From NCBI GenBank assembly GCA_964546765.1, contig CAZJKV010000097.1:1-7232 (forward strand): a DNA stretch of 7,232 bases. Direction: 5' to 3'. Below the pieces are notes generated by a model. The model worked only from the letters and a program-made list of their open reading frames with translations. It made no database searches and had not been told where the DNA came from. This document shows, in pieces, positions 1 through 6,395 of this stretch; the stretch's first letter is position 1; each line of letters starts with the position of its first letter. A program made the position numbers and the translations under genes. The DNA is from JAITWN01 sp964546765. GTDB taxonomy: Bacteria; Pseudomonadota; Gammaproteobacteria; SZUA-140.

Positions 1-15
1 CCTGCCCGGCGGCCG

Positions 16-50
16 ACGCTGTATTGATGGGTGCATTATCGAAACAGCGT
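16..50 (-). terminator. Possible terminator hairpin at the end of the hydrolase gene
   Basis: A perfect 7-base inverted repeat (ACGCTGT at 16-22, ACAGCGT at 44-50) flanks the TAA stop of the alpha/beta hydrolase at 36-38. A second short stem (24-28 with 38-43, one bulged base) can stack inside it. No T tract follows on the minus strand, so this is not a classical intrinsic terminator. It may be a 3'-end stabilising hairpin or a factor-dependent end. The remaining bases 1-35 hold no gene I can support. Confidence 0.3.
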
Positions 51-887
51 ATCGAGAAAGCGTGACAACCCGTCGCGATACTCGGCGCCGGAACGGACGA
101 AGCCGTCGTTGTGACCGCCGCGCAACTCGACCAGCATGCGTGGGCCGGCGGCCGCTTCGTACAGACGCAGACCGTGACCGAACGGCACGATCTCGTCGTC
201 GCGGCTGTGTGCGATCAGCAGCGGCGCCTCGATCGATTGCACCGCGGACAGCGTGTCATATTCTGCGCGCAACAGCAGACGCACCGGCAGCCAGGGGTAG
301 ATCTCCGCGCCGAGATCGGCCGCGCTGGTGAAGGCCGATTCGAGGATGACGGCGCCGGGTTCAGTGCGCGCGGCCAGCCAGGCCGCGACCGCGGCGCCGA
401 GTGAGCGGCCGAACACGACGATGTCGCCGGCCGCGATGCCGCGCTCGTCGCGCAGGTGACGCCAGCCGGCGAGCGCGTCGAGATAGAGCCCGCGCTCCTC
501 CGGCCGGCCTTCGCTTCGGCCGTAGCCGCGGTAGTCGATGATCAGCACCGCGAGGCCGAGTTCATGGAAGATCCTGAGCGATGCGATCCGGTGGCTGATA
601 TTGCCGGCGTTGCCGTGCAGGAACAGCAGCGTCGGCGCACGTCCTTCCGTTCCCGTCCCGTGCGGCGCCGGCAGGTACCAGCCGTGGATGCGCACGCCGT
701 CTTCGGCCGTCAGCCAGACCTCCTCGTACCGGAGGCCATGCGCGTCGGGCGTCGTCACGTGCACCGACATCGGCAGATAGATCTGGCTGTCCTGGGTCAG
801 GGTCAACATCGCGGCGAAGGCGGCATAGACCAGGGCTGCGGCCAGCAACACCCGGGACAGCCGGCGCAAGCCGACCCGCGCCGTCAT
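36..887 (-). CDS. Membrane-anchored alpha/beta hydrolase (BEM46/ABHD13/YfhR-like)
   Basis: The protein has 283 residues. A hydrophobic segment at residues 10-30 looks like an uncleaved N-terminal anchor, which would place the hydrolase domain on the periplasmic side. The fold follows the serine alpha/beta hydrolase order: an oxyanion HGNAGN stretch at 91-96, the DYRGYGRSEG loop at 118-127, the nucleophile elbow GRSLG with Ser162, an acidic residue in HSRDDEIVP (Asp230 or Asp231), and His259 in GGHND. All three catalytic residues are therefore present. The natural substrate cannot be read from the sequence; this family includes esterases and many proteins of unknown substrate. The ATG at 887 is chosen because it is 2 nt after the stop of the upstream membrane-protein gene, which suggests translational coupling, and because the anchor starts right there. 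The longer open frame up to 1094 is arginine-rich sequence antisense to that gene. No strong Shine-Dalgarno precedes this ATG, which fits coupling. Confidence 0.9.
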   Translation of the reverse strand: MTARVGLRRLSRVLLAAALVYAAFAAMLTLTQDSQIYLPMSVHVTTPDAHGLRYEEVWLTAEDGVRIHGWYLPAPHGTGTEGRAPTLLFLHGNAGNISHRIASLRIFHELGLAVLIIDYRGYGRSEGRPEERGLYLDALAGWRHLRDERGIAAGDIVVFGRSLGAAVAAWLAARTEPGAVILESAFTSAADLGAEIYPWLPVRLLLRAEYDTLSAVQSIEAPLLIAHSRDDEIVPFGHGLRLYEAAAGPRMLVELRGGHNDGFVRSGAEYRDGLSRFLDTLFR

Positions 888-889
888 GG

Positions 890-1267
890 CTACAAGCCCC
901 GTACCAGCAGCGCGGCGATCCGCAGCGACGCGATGACCACGAGGCCGGTCAGCAGTGTCATCGCGAGCGCCATCAGCCACAGGAGGCCGCGCCGGATCCG
1001 GATCGCCAGGCGCGCGAACCAGCCCGCCTCCGGTCCGGCTGCCGGCGGCGGCGCGGTGAAGGTGTAGGCGAGCGTCAACAGGCTGATGGACCACAGCAGC
1101 ACGGCGATCGCGCCGAGGGTCGCCGACTGGTCGCCGACACCCTCAAACAGCAGGGCGCCGGCGAACATCGCGACCGCCAGCGCCCCCAGCAGCCACAGCG
1201 CCTGCCGTGCGGAGTACAGCCGCCGGGCCAGGCGGTGATAAAAATCCAGCATCGCGCACCGATCCAT
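890..1267 (-). CDS. Small three-helix membrane protein of unknown function
   Basis: This 125-residue protein is not one I recognise. It has a short charged N-terminus (DFYHRLARRLYSAR), hydrophobic segments at about 23-43 and 50-70, a proline/alanine-rich loop (APPPAAGPEAG), a basic stretch (RLAIRIRRG) and a long hydrophobic segment at about 93-118, so about three membrane helices. The basic residues before helix 1 and helix 3 would be cytoplasmic under the positive-inside rule. Two starts are possible. The ATG at 1267 has GGAGG (1282-1286) 14 nt upstream, which is long spacing. The ATG at 1252 gives 120 residues but has no clear ribosome site. The same open frame continues far upstream to 3424, but that part is antisense to the polymerase and oxidoreductase and is not coding. 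The gene ends 2 nt before the hydrolase ATG and almost certainly shares its transcript, so a role in the same envelope process is a reasonable guess. Confidence 0.75.
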   Translation of the reverse strand: MDRCAMLDFYHRLARRLYSARQALWLLGALAVAMFAGALLFEGVGDQSATLGAIAVLLWSISLLTLAYTFTAPPPAAGPEAGWFARLAIRIRRGLLWLMALAMTLLTGLVVIASLRIAALLVRGL

Positions 1268-1337
1268 CTGCGCCGGAAAAACCTCCGGTAATTCCAAGGG
1301 TAACGATCCACAGCCCGGGGGATCAAGCCGCCACGCC

Positions 1338-1378
1338 GCCTCCCGGGAGCCCCCGGAGGCTTGAATGATCTCATAATG
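1338..1378 (+). promoter_or_regulatory. Shine-Dalgarno-sequestering hairpin and three-codon leader ORF before the polymerase
   Basis: Bases 1338-1347 and 1351-1360 form an inverted repeat: six pairs, one C-C mismatch, three more pairs, and a 3-nt AGC loop. The right arm contains the whole GGAGG (1355-1359), so folding would hide this ribosome site. That site is spaced 5 nt from an ATG at 1365, which opens the ORF ATG-ATC-TCA-TAA. Its TAA overlaps the in-frame polymerase ATG at 1376 in the form TAATG. The polymerase may therefore be translated by termination-reinitiation after the mini-ORF. The hairpin and the mini-ORF are directly visible; the regulatory reading is inference. The rest of the divergent region (1268-1337) shows no convincing promoter or LexA site. 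Confidence 0.45.
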
Positions 1379-2662
1379 TTCTCTATGCTCGGGATACCCA
1401 TGGAAACCCCGCTGCCCGCCAGCCCCGACACGCCGCCCCGACCGGCCCTCTGGCCGCGCGCAATCATCCTGGTCGACATGAACGCGTTCTTCGCCGCGAT
1501 CGAGCAGCTCGACTTCCCGGAGCTGCGCGGCCGGCCGATCGCCGTCACCAACGGCCTGACCGGCACCTGCATCATTACCTGCTCGTATGAGGCACGGCGC
1601 TTCGGCGTGCATACCGGGATGCGCATCCGCGAGGCGCGCCGCCTGTGCCCGGACCTGGTCCAGCGCCCGGCGCGCCCCGGGCGCTATGCCGCGGTCTCGA
1701 CCCGGATCATGGCCGGCCTGCAGGACGTCACGCCGGACATCGAGGTGTTCTCGGTTGACGAGGCCTTTCTCGACGTCACGCATTGCCAGCGCCTGTGGGG
1801 ACCGCCCGGGATCATCGCACGGCTGGTCCGGGACAACGTTCGCGCGAATTCCGGCCTGCCCTGCTCGATCGGCGTCAGCGGCGACAAGACGACCGCGAAG
1901 TACGCCGCGAAGCTCGTCAAGCCGGACGGCCTGACGCTGATCCCGCCCTGGGACGCAGAGGCGCGGCTGCGCGACGTGCCGGTCTCCGAACTGTGCGGCA
2001 TCGGCCACGGCATCGCCGCCTTTCTCGCCCGTCACGGCGCGCGGACCTGCGGCGAGGTCGCCCGACTGCCGATCAGCGTGCTCGCGCGGCGCTTCGGCAA
2101 CCCGGGCAGGCGGATCTGGTACATGTGCCAGGGCCGGGATCCGGACGGCCTGCAGATCAACGTCCCGGCCCCGAAATCGCTCGGCCACGGCAAGGTCGTG
2201 CCGCCGAACACCCGTGACCCGCAACTGATCCACACCTGGCTGCTGCACATGAGCGAAAAGGTCGCCGCGCGCCTGCGCCGCCACGACCTCGAGGCGCGGG
2301 ACTTCTTCATCGGCTTGCGCGCTGCCTCCGGCTGGCTCGGCGGCAAGCGGCGCTGCGCGCTGCCGACCCGCGACGGACGCGTGATCATGTCGCTGTGCCG
2401 GCAGGTCATACGCGCCGAGTGGCGGGGACAGGGGATCTTCCAGGTGCAGGTGACCGCGCTCGCCCCGCAGCCGGCGCAAGGTCAGCGGGAGATGTTCGCG
2501 GACGACGGCGCGCGGCGGGATGCGGTCCACCGGGTCATGGACCGCATCAACGGCCGCTACGGCGACTTCACCGTTGCGCCGGGTCGGCTGCTGCAGCGCT
2601 CGACGATGCCGGACGTCATCGCCCCGGCGTGGAAACCGCACGGCCACCGGCGCACGGTCTGA
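1376..2662 (+). CDS. Y-family translesion DNA polymerase (DinB/UmuC-type)
   Basis: The 428-residue protein is a lesion-bypass DNA polymerase of the cytoplasm. The palm begins with VDMNAFFAA, with metal ligand Asp34 and the likely steric-gate Phe39. A finger motif SYEARRFGVHTGM lies at about 70-82. The catalytic SVDEAFLDVT follows, with Asp128 and Glu129. A CSIGVSGDKTTAKYAAKLVKPDG segment spans 163-185, a helix-hairpin-helix thumb (LCGIGHGIAAFLARHG) starts near 206, and the little-finger region runs from about 265 to 365. QREMF at 370-374 fits a beta-clamp-binding motif. The protein is longer than typical DinB (about 350 residues). The extra C-terminus contains DRINGRYGDFTV, which recalls the UmuC tail. 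No umuD, imuA or recA-type partner lies beside it in this window. The start is uncertain: TTG at 1361 lies only 1 nt from GGAGG, ATG 1376 is favoured by its TAATG overlap with a mini-ORF, and ATG 1385 and ATG 1400 are possible. It is read divergently from the membrane-protein/hydrolase pair. Confidence 0.93.
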   Translation: MFSMLGIPMETPLPASPDTPPRPALWPRAIILVDMNAFFAAIEQLDFPELRGRPIAVTNGLTGTCIITCSYEARRFGVHTGMRIREARRLCPDLVQRPARPGRYAAVSTRIMAGLQDVTPDIEVFSVDEAFLDVTHCQRLWGPPGIIARLVRDNVRANSGLPCSIGVSGDKTTAKYAAKLVKPDGLTLIPPWDAEARLRDVPVSELCGIGHGIAAFLARHGARTCGEVARLPISVLARRFGNPGRRIWYMCQGRDPDGLQINVPAPKSLGHGKVVPPNTRDPQLIHTWLLHMSEKVAARLRRHDLEARDFFIGLRAASGWLGGKRRCALPTRDGRVIMSLCRQVIRAEWRGQGIFQVQVTALAPQPAQGQREMFADDGARRDAVHRVMDRINGRYGDFTVAPGRLLQRSTMPDVIAPAWKPHGHRRTV

Positions 2663-2755
2663 GAACCACCGCACTCCTTCGCCATTGCGATCTGTTAAAC
2701 TTGCAGCACGCAGGGACATCGGGACAGCCCATTTTCGATCATTCCAGGAGGAACC

Positions 2756-4009
2756 ATGGCCGAGAAACATGCAACGATTCTGATCATCGGCGGCGGCGCC
2801 GCCGGCGTCTCGGTAGCGAACAACATGCGCCGGCAGAATGCTGACATCGATATCACGATCATCGAACCCTCCGAAAAGCACTATTACCAGCCCGGATTCA
2901 CGATCATAGGCGGCGGCGCCTACACCCTGGAAAAGGCCACCCGGAACGAGGCCGACCTGATCAGCCCCGGCATTGAGTGGATCCGGGATTACGCGGAAGG
3001 TTTCGACCCGGAAAACTACAAGGTGACCCTGCGTTCCGGCGAGGTGATCAGCTACGACTACCTTGTGGTCTGCCCTGGTCTGCAACTCGACTGGGACAAG
3101 GTCGCGGGCCTCAAGGAGACCCTGAACAGCAACGGCGTCTGCAGCAACTACTCCCCGGACACCGTCGAGTACACCTGGGAATGCATCAAGGGGCTGCGCT
3201 CCGGCACCGCGCTGTTCACGCAGCCGCCGATGCCGATCAAGTGCGCCGGCGCGCCGCAGAAGATCATGTATCTCGCGGCCGACCGCTTCCGCAAGAACGG
3301 TACCCTGAAGATGTACAACATCGAGTTCTGCAACGCCGGCCCCGGCATGTTCGGCGTGCCGTTCTTCGCAAAGCCGCTCGCGCAGGTGGCGGCCGGCTAT
3401 GGCATCAAGACCAGATTCAATCACAATCTCGTCGCGATCGACGGGCCGGCGAAGGTTGCGACCTTCGAGGTCACCGACGCCGACGGCAACAAGTCACGGG
3501 TCGAGAAGAAGTTCGACATGATCCATGTGACGCCGCCGCAGAGCGCGCCGGACTTCATCAAGAACAGCCCGCTCGCCGCCGCCTCCGGCTGGGTCGACGT
3601 CCACGAGAACACCCTGCAGCACAAGAAATACCCGAACGTCTTCGGGCTCGGCGACGCAACCACGACACCGAACGCGAAGACCGCCGCCGCGGTGCGCAAG
3701 CAGGTGCCGATCGTCGTCGACAACATCCTGAACCAGAAGGCCGGCAGGCCGGTCGAAGCGAAATACGACGGCTATGGCTCCTGTCCGCTGACGACCTCTC
3801 TCAGCACGGTGATGCTCGCCGAGTTCGGCTACGCCGGCAAGGTGCTGCCGTCGTTTCCGCTGCTCGACCCAAGGAAGAACCGCTACATCTGGTGGATCGG
3901 CAAGACCACGGGATTCCCGTGGCTATACTGGCACATCATGCTGAAGGGTCACCGCATCGACCTGGCGAGCAGGGAATCCTACGCCCGCAAGTTCGTCGAG
4001 GCGGGCTGA
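2756..4009 (+). CDS. sqr: Sulfide:quinone oxidoreductase (FAD-dependent)
   Basis: The 417-residue flavoprotein would oxidise sulfide to sulfane sulfur or polysulfide and pass electrons to membrane quinone. The N-terminal dinucleotide-binding motif is IIGGGAAGVSVA (10-21), with Glu37 ending the second strand, followed by the HYYQPGFT motif (42-49) typical of this family. PIKCAGAPQKIMYL (160-173) holds catalytic Cys163, and GYGSCPLTT (339-347) holds Cys343. These match the two redox cysteines of human SQOR (Cys201 and Cys379) in context and spacing. A further cysteine, Cys129 in GVCSNYS, sits where classical bacterial enzymes have their first cysteine. VFGLGDATTTPNAKTAAAVRKQ (295-316) is the second flavin-binding region. 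The C-terminal FPWLYWHIMLKGHR is an amphipathic, aromatic stretch likely to sit on the membrane. No signal peptide is seen. The start is clear: AGGAGG at 2746-2751, 4 nt from the ATG. No convincing promoter is visible in the 93 bp after the polymerase gene. The gene converges on the EF-hand gene. Confidence 0.93.
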   Translation: MAEKHATILIIGGGAAGVSVANNMRRQNADIDITIIEPSEKHYYQPGFTIIGGGAYTLEKATRNEADLISPGIEWIRDYAEGFDPENYKVTLRSGEVISYDYLVVCPGLQLDWDKVAGLKETLNSNGVCSNYSPDTVEYTWECIKGLRSGTALFTQPPMPIKCAGAPQKIMYLAADRFRKNGTLKMYNIEFCNAGPGMFGVPFFAKPLAQVAAGYGIKTRFNHNLVAIDGPAKVATFEVTDADGNKSRVEKKFDMIHVTPPQSAPDFIKNSPLAAASGWVDVHENTLQHKKYPNVFGLGDATTTPNAKTAAAVRKQVPIVVDNILNQKAGRPVEAKYDGYGSCPLTTSLSTVMLAEFGYAGKVLPSFPLLDPRKNRYIWWIGKTTGFPWLYWHIMLKGHRIDLASRESYARKFVEAG

Positions 4010-4023
4010 GACGAATCTCGGCC
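4004..4023. terminator. Bidirectional hairpin between convergent genes
   Basis: GGCTGAGA (4004-4011) pairs with TCTCGGCC (4016-4023): eight pairs including one T-G wobble, with a CGAA tetraloop in the plus sense and TTCG in the minus sense. The TGA stop of the oxidoreductase (4007-4009) lies inside the left arm. The hairpin sits between two convergent genes and would form in both transcripts. Neither side has a T tract, so it is a candidate transcript-end structure rather than a proven intrinsic terminator. Confidence 0.4.
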
Positions 4024-4037
4024 GGGATCAGCCCGGC
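4021..4037. terminator. Second short hairpin holding the EF-hand gene stop codon in its loop
   Basis: GCCGGG (4021-4026) and CCCGGC (4032-4037) form a perfect 6-base stem with a 5-nt ATCAG loop. The TGA stop of the minus-strand gene (4028-4030, reverse complement) lies in that loop. The left arm shares three bases with the neighbouring 4004-4023 hairpin, so the two cannot both form completely. No T tract follows. Confidence 0.25.
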
Positions 4038-6250
4038 GGCGCCTTGCCCGGCGCCACCAGGTCCTCGAGGCCGGGCTGGCTCCCGGCCGGCGCGCCGAAC
4101 ATGCCCCCGGTCAGCATCTCGATGATGCCGTAGTAGTTCAGCAGGCTGTAGAAGAAGCCGATGACGACGACCAGCATCAGGAGTTTCGGCCACGCGGCAG
4201 GACGCTGGCCGAAACGTTCACCGGCCTCGATGCGCGCGCCCGGCGGCAGGTGCGCGACGCCGGTCAGGCTCGCGCCGAACGGGACATTGATGCGCGCCTT
4301 CGCGTTGACCGCCCAGCCGTTCGCATCGAGGATCGGTCCGAGATTGCGCTTTCTGAGCTTGAGCCAGGCGATCAGCACGGACGGGGCGGAGATGATCAGG
4401 AACAACGCCGCAAGCGCGATGCAGAGCTGCCAGAACGGCAGATTGAACAGGCCGCTGGCGTAGCCTGCGATCGCCGCGACTGCGGTCATCAGGGCGCCGA
4501 AGGCGACGCCCATCGCGGCGACGGTGCCGACGTCGATCTTCCTGCTCTCCGGCGGCCGGGCCTTGTCGGCATTCGCCGCGTCGGTCGCGGCCGTCTCCAT
4601 CTTCGACGCCGAGGCCGCCTCGGCGGCCGCGGCGCGCTTGGCGACCTGCTCCTCGATCAGACGCACCAGCTTCTTGTACGGCGCCCAGAAGGCCTGCCGC
4701 ACGCTGATCGGATTCTCGATGATCTTCGTGATCGTCGCATCCCAGTCTCGCCCCGCCCGATCGTAGAAGAGACCGTTTCTCCCGACCATCAGATTGTCCC
4801 CGTCGCCGTTGGTGACGGCCGCGACGATCTGCTGCTTCTCCCCGGTGCTCTTGCGCACGCAATCGCAATAGAGGAGATAGGCGCCGGCCATGCCGGCCAT
4901 GGTCGCCTGGCGCGCGGCGTCATCGGCCAGCAGGGTGAGGTCGCAGCTGCGCTGATCGATAAACAACCTGCCGACCTGAAAGATCGCGGACTCCTCGCCG
5001 CTGTAGAAGTGCCGGAAGTTGACGAAGTTCTCGCACAACAGGTGCAGGTGGCGACTGTAGCGCACCAGCCTGTCGACGGCATGAATCTCCTCCGCCGCCT
5101 CCTTCTCGACGAGATCCCGATCGATCAGGACGGCCAGGCGTTCCCCTGCCGTGCCGGCCAGGATTTCCCGCACCCACCCGCCCGGCAGCGCGTGCAGCGC
5201 AGACGCGGCCATCGTGCCGTTCCATGCCTCAAACGGCGCGATCTTCGCGAGCATTGTCTGCCAGTCATCGAGCGTCAGGGCCTCGCGATCGCCGAGCAGT
5301 GGCACGATCGCATCGACGCGCAGCCGCTCGAGCGCCGCATCCCATGCCGGATTGACGCCTTCTGTCAGCACGAGGGCCTTCCCTGCCTCGACATGTGACA
5401 GCGGCAACGCGGCGATCTCCGCCGCGTTCGGCATCAGATCCGCCACCGACAGCTCGAGATAATCCTTCTCGTCGCGATTGAGCGCGCTCCCGGCACGCGG
5501 GTCGAACTCGGCGAGCCGGCAACGGGTAAAATAATCGGTAACCTTGGACCGGACGACATCGATTGCCGCCGCGGCCGCCGCGGTCTTGTCGCCCAGCGGC
5601 AGGATCGCCTTGTCCTTCTCCGCCTGCCGCTCGATCGCCGAGTACGCGGCCGCCTCGGTCATGAAGCGGTCGAGCTTGTCCCGGGAGATGCCGGGCTTTC
5701 CGGAGAGATCGGTATCGGCGCCGAGACAGGCAATGATATCGTCGATGACGGACACTAGCGCTTCGTCGCCGCCGGCGGCGGCGGCGGTGATGATCCCGTC
5801 ACCGTTGAAGGTCAGTTGCGCGAACCGTCCAGCGGCCTCGGCCGTGTCCGCAACGCTGATCTCTGTCGCCTCGAGCCTGCCGAGCAGCACCAGCACGTGC
5901 CGGGCCGCGGACAACATCGCGGCGCCGTCCGGATTCGAATCGTCGATCACCTCGAGCGGCACAGCATCATACTTACCGAGGAGCACGTCGGAACTCCGGA
6001 GCAGGCCGCCGGCCCATTTGATCGCCGCGATCAGTTCCGGCGCGCGTATCCTGCCGTCGCCATCGGAGTCGATCAGCTCGAGCGTCCTGGCGTCGAAGTG
6101 CAGGCCCTTTACCGGACAGGCGAGCGCCGCCCAGAGTTTCTGGTCGAGCTGATCCAGGGCCATCATATCGGCGCCGGTCGTCAGGGATACCTGGTCGAAT
6201 TCTCCCGCGCGAAAAAAAGTCCAGTCGTGCCCTGCTCCAGACTGCACCAT
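4028..6250 (-). CDS. Large EF-hand protein with three C-terminal membrane helices, unknown function
   Basis: I do not know a function for this 740-residue protein, although its N-terminus reads like a conserved uncharacterised family. Residues 61-72 (DSDGDGRIRAPE) form a full canonical EF-hand loop, with acidic or polar ligands at 61, 63, 65 and the position-12 glutamate, so calcium binding is likely. Weaker EF-like stretches occur at 147-158 (NGDGIIT), 179-191 (DTDLSG) and 481-485 (NGDGD). The long middle (about 200-530) is soluble-looking and helical. An alanine-rich, charged linker (about 535-570) follows. Hydrophobic segments lie at about 576-598, 606-629 and 688-708, with a basic KLRKRNLGPILDANGWAVNAK loop between the second and third. 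The C-terminus is glycine/proline-rich. There is no N-terminal signal peptide, so the EF-hand part is probably cytoplasmic. The start at ATG 6250 is fixed by AGGGAGGG (6257-6264), 6 nt upstream; a GTG at 6268 lies upstream of that site. It appears monocistronic. Confidence 0.88.
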   Translation of the reverse strand: MVQSGAGHDWTFFRAGEFDQVSLTTGADMMALDQLDQKLWAALACPVKGLHFDARTLELIDSDGDGRIRAPELIAAIKWAGGLLRSSDVLLGKYDAVPLEVIDDSNPDGAAMLSAARHVLVLLGRLEATEISVADTAEAAGRFAQLTFNGDGIITAAAAGGDEALVSVIDDIIACLGADTDLSGKPGISRDKLDRFMTEAAAYSAIERQAEKDKAILPLGDKTAAAAAAIDVVRSKVTDYFTRCRLAEFDPRAGSALNRDEKDYLELSVADLMPNAAEIAALPLSHVEAGKALVLTEGVNPAWDAALERLRVDAIVPLLGDREALTLDDWQTMLAKIAPFEAWNGTMAASALHALPGGWVREILAGTAGERLAVLIDRDLVEKEAAEEIHAVDRLVRYSRHLHLLCENFVNFRHFYSGEESAIFQVGRLFIDQRSCDLTLLADDAARQATMAGMAGAYLLYCDCVRKSTGEKQQIVAAVTNGDGDNLMVGRNGLFYDRAGRDWDATITKIIENPISVRQAFWAPYKKLVRLIEEQVAKRAAAAEAASASKMETAATDAANADKARPPESRKIDVGTVAAMGVAFGALMTAVAAIAGYASGLFNLPFWQLCIALAALFLIISAPSVLIAWLKLRKRNLGPILDANGWAVNAKARINVPFGASLTGVAHLPPGARIEAGERFGQRPAAWPKLLMLVVVIGFFYSLLNYYGIIEMLTGGMFGAPAGSQPGLEDLVAPGKAPPG

Positions 6251-6256
6251 GACTAT

Positions 6257-6264
6257 CCCTCCCT
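6257..6264 (-). promoter_or_regulatory. Strong ribosome binding site fixing the EF-hand gene start
   Basis: On the minus strand the bases read AGGGAGGG, leaving 6 nt before the ATG at 6250. This decides against the in-frame GTG at 6268, which lies upstream of the site. Confidence 0.75.
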
Positions 6265-6284
6265 GCACTTAAATCCATCGAAAC

Positions 6285-6309
6285 CGGGCCTGCACCCGCC
6301 GGCGGCCCG
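6285..6309 (-). other. Inverted repeat in the probable 5' leader of the EF-hand gene
   Basis: CGGGCC (6285-6290) and GGCCCG (6304-6309) are a perfect 6-base inverted repeat around a 13-nt GC-rich loop. The loop has an alternative palindrome, CCGCCGGCGG (6296-6305). It lies between the candidate -10 box and the ribosome site, so it would be transcribed as leader RNA. It could also be the 3' hairpin of the upstream small-membrane-protein transcript if that reads through. No T tract follows. Confidence 0.25.
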
Positions 6310-6327
6310 TCCTGCAAGGCCTCGGGG

Positions 6328-6333
6328 ATTATA
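6328..6333 (-). promoter_or_regulatory. Candidate sigma70 -10 box for the EF-hand gene
   Basis: The minus strand reads GTGACTATAATCCCC, with an exact TATAAT hexamer at 6333-6328. No good -35 match is found 15-19 nt upstream, so it would need an activator or extended contacts. A start near 6320 would give a leader of about 70 nt. It is the only consensus-like -10 in the 145-bp spacer between 6251 and 6395. Confidence 0.4.
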
Positions 6334-6395
6334 GTCACAGCATGGAAACCCGCGCCATATTCGGCGGAAACCGGGAAAGCGTTTGGATCGGACGC

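Noticed and set aside
2685..2701. AT-rich TTGCGA / TGTTAAAC patch as a promoter for the oxidoreductase
   Set aside because: No -35 and -10 pair with acceptable spacing can be built from it.
2692..2706. A LexA-like CTG...CAG pair upstream of the oxidoreductase
   Set aside because: The two halves are 9 nt apart rather than 10, and the flanks lack the usual T and A. It lies upstream of a metabolic gene, not the polymerase; no LexA site was found before the polymerase either.
1268..3424. An 844-codon minus-strand open frame running over the polymerase and oxidoreductase genes
   Set aside because: Apart from its last ~125 codons it is arginine/alanine-rich antisense sequence without recognisable motifs, lying opposite two well-supported genes. 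High GC makes such long shadow frames common.
2977..4125. A second plus-strand 382-codon frame inside and beyond the oxidoreductase gene
   Set aside because: It is an out-of-frame reading of the oxidoreductase gene, arginine-rich and motif-free.
4250..5398. A 382-codon plus-strand open frame opposite the EF-hand gene
   Set aside because: Its composition is dominated by arginine, aspartate and glycine with no motif, as expected for the antisense of GC-rich coding sequence; the minus-strand frame has clear domains.
5760..5800. GCC/GGC triplet run resembling a short repeat
   Set aside because: It encodes an alanine/glycine-rich stretch (TAAAAGGDEA) of the EF-hand protein and is simply GC-rich codon use.
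6350..6395. Inverted repeat CGCC/GGCG around GAATAT as terminator of the kinase operon
   Set aside because: Only four base pairs with no T tract on the minus strand, too weak to call.
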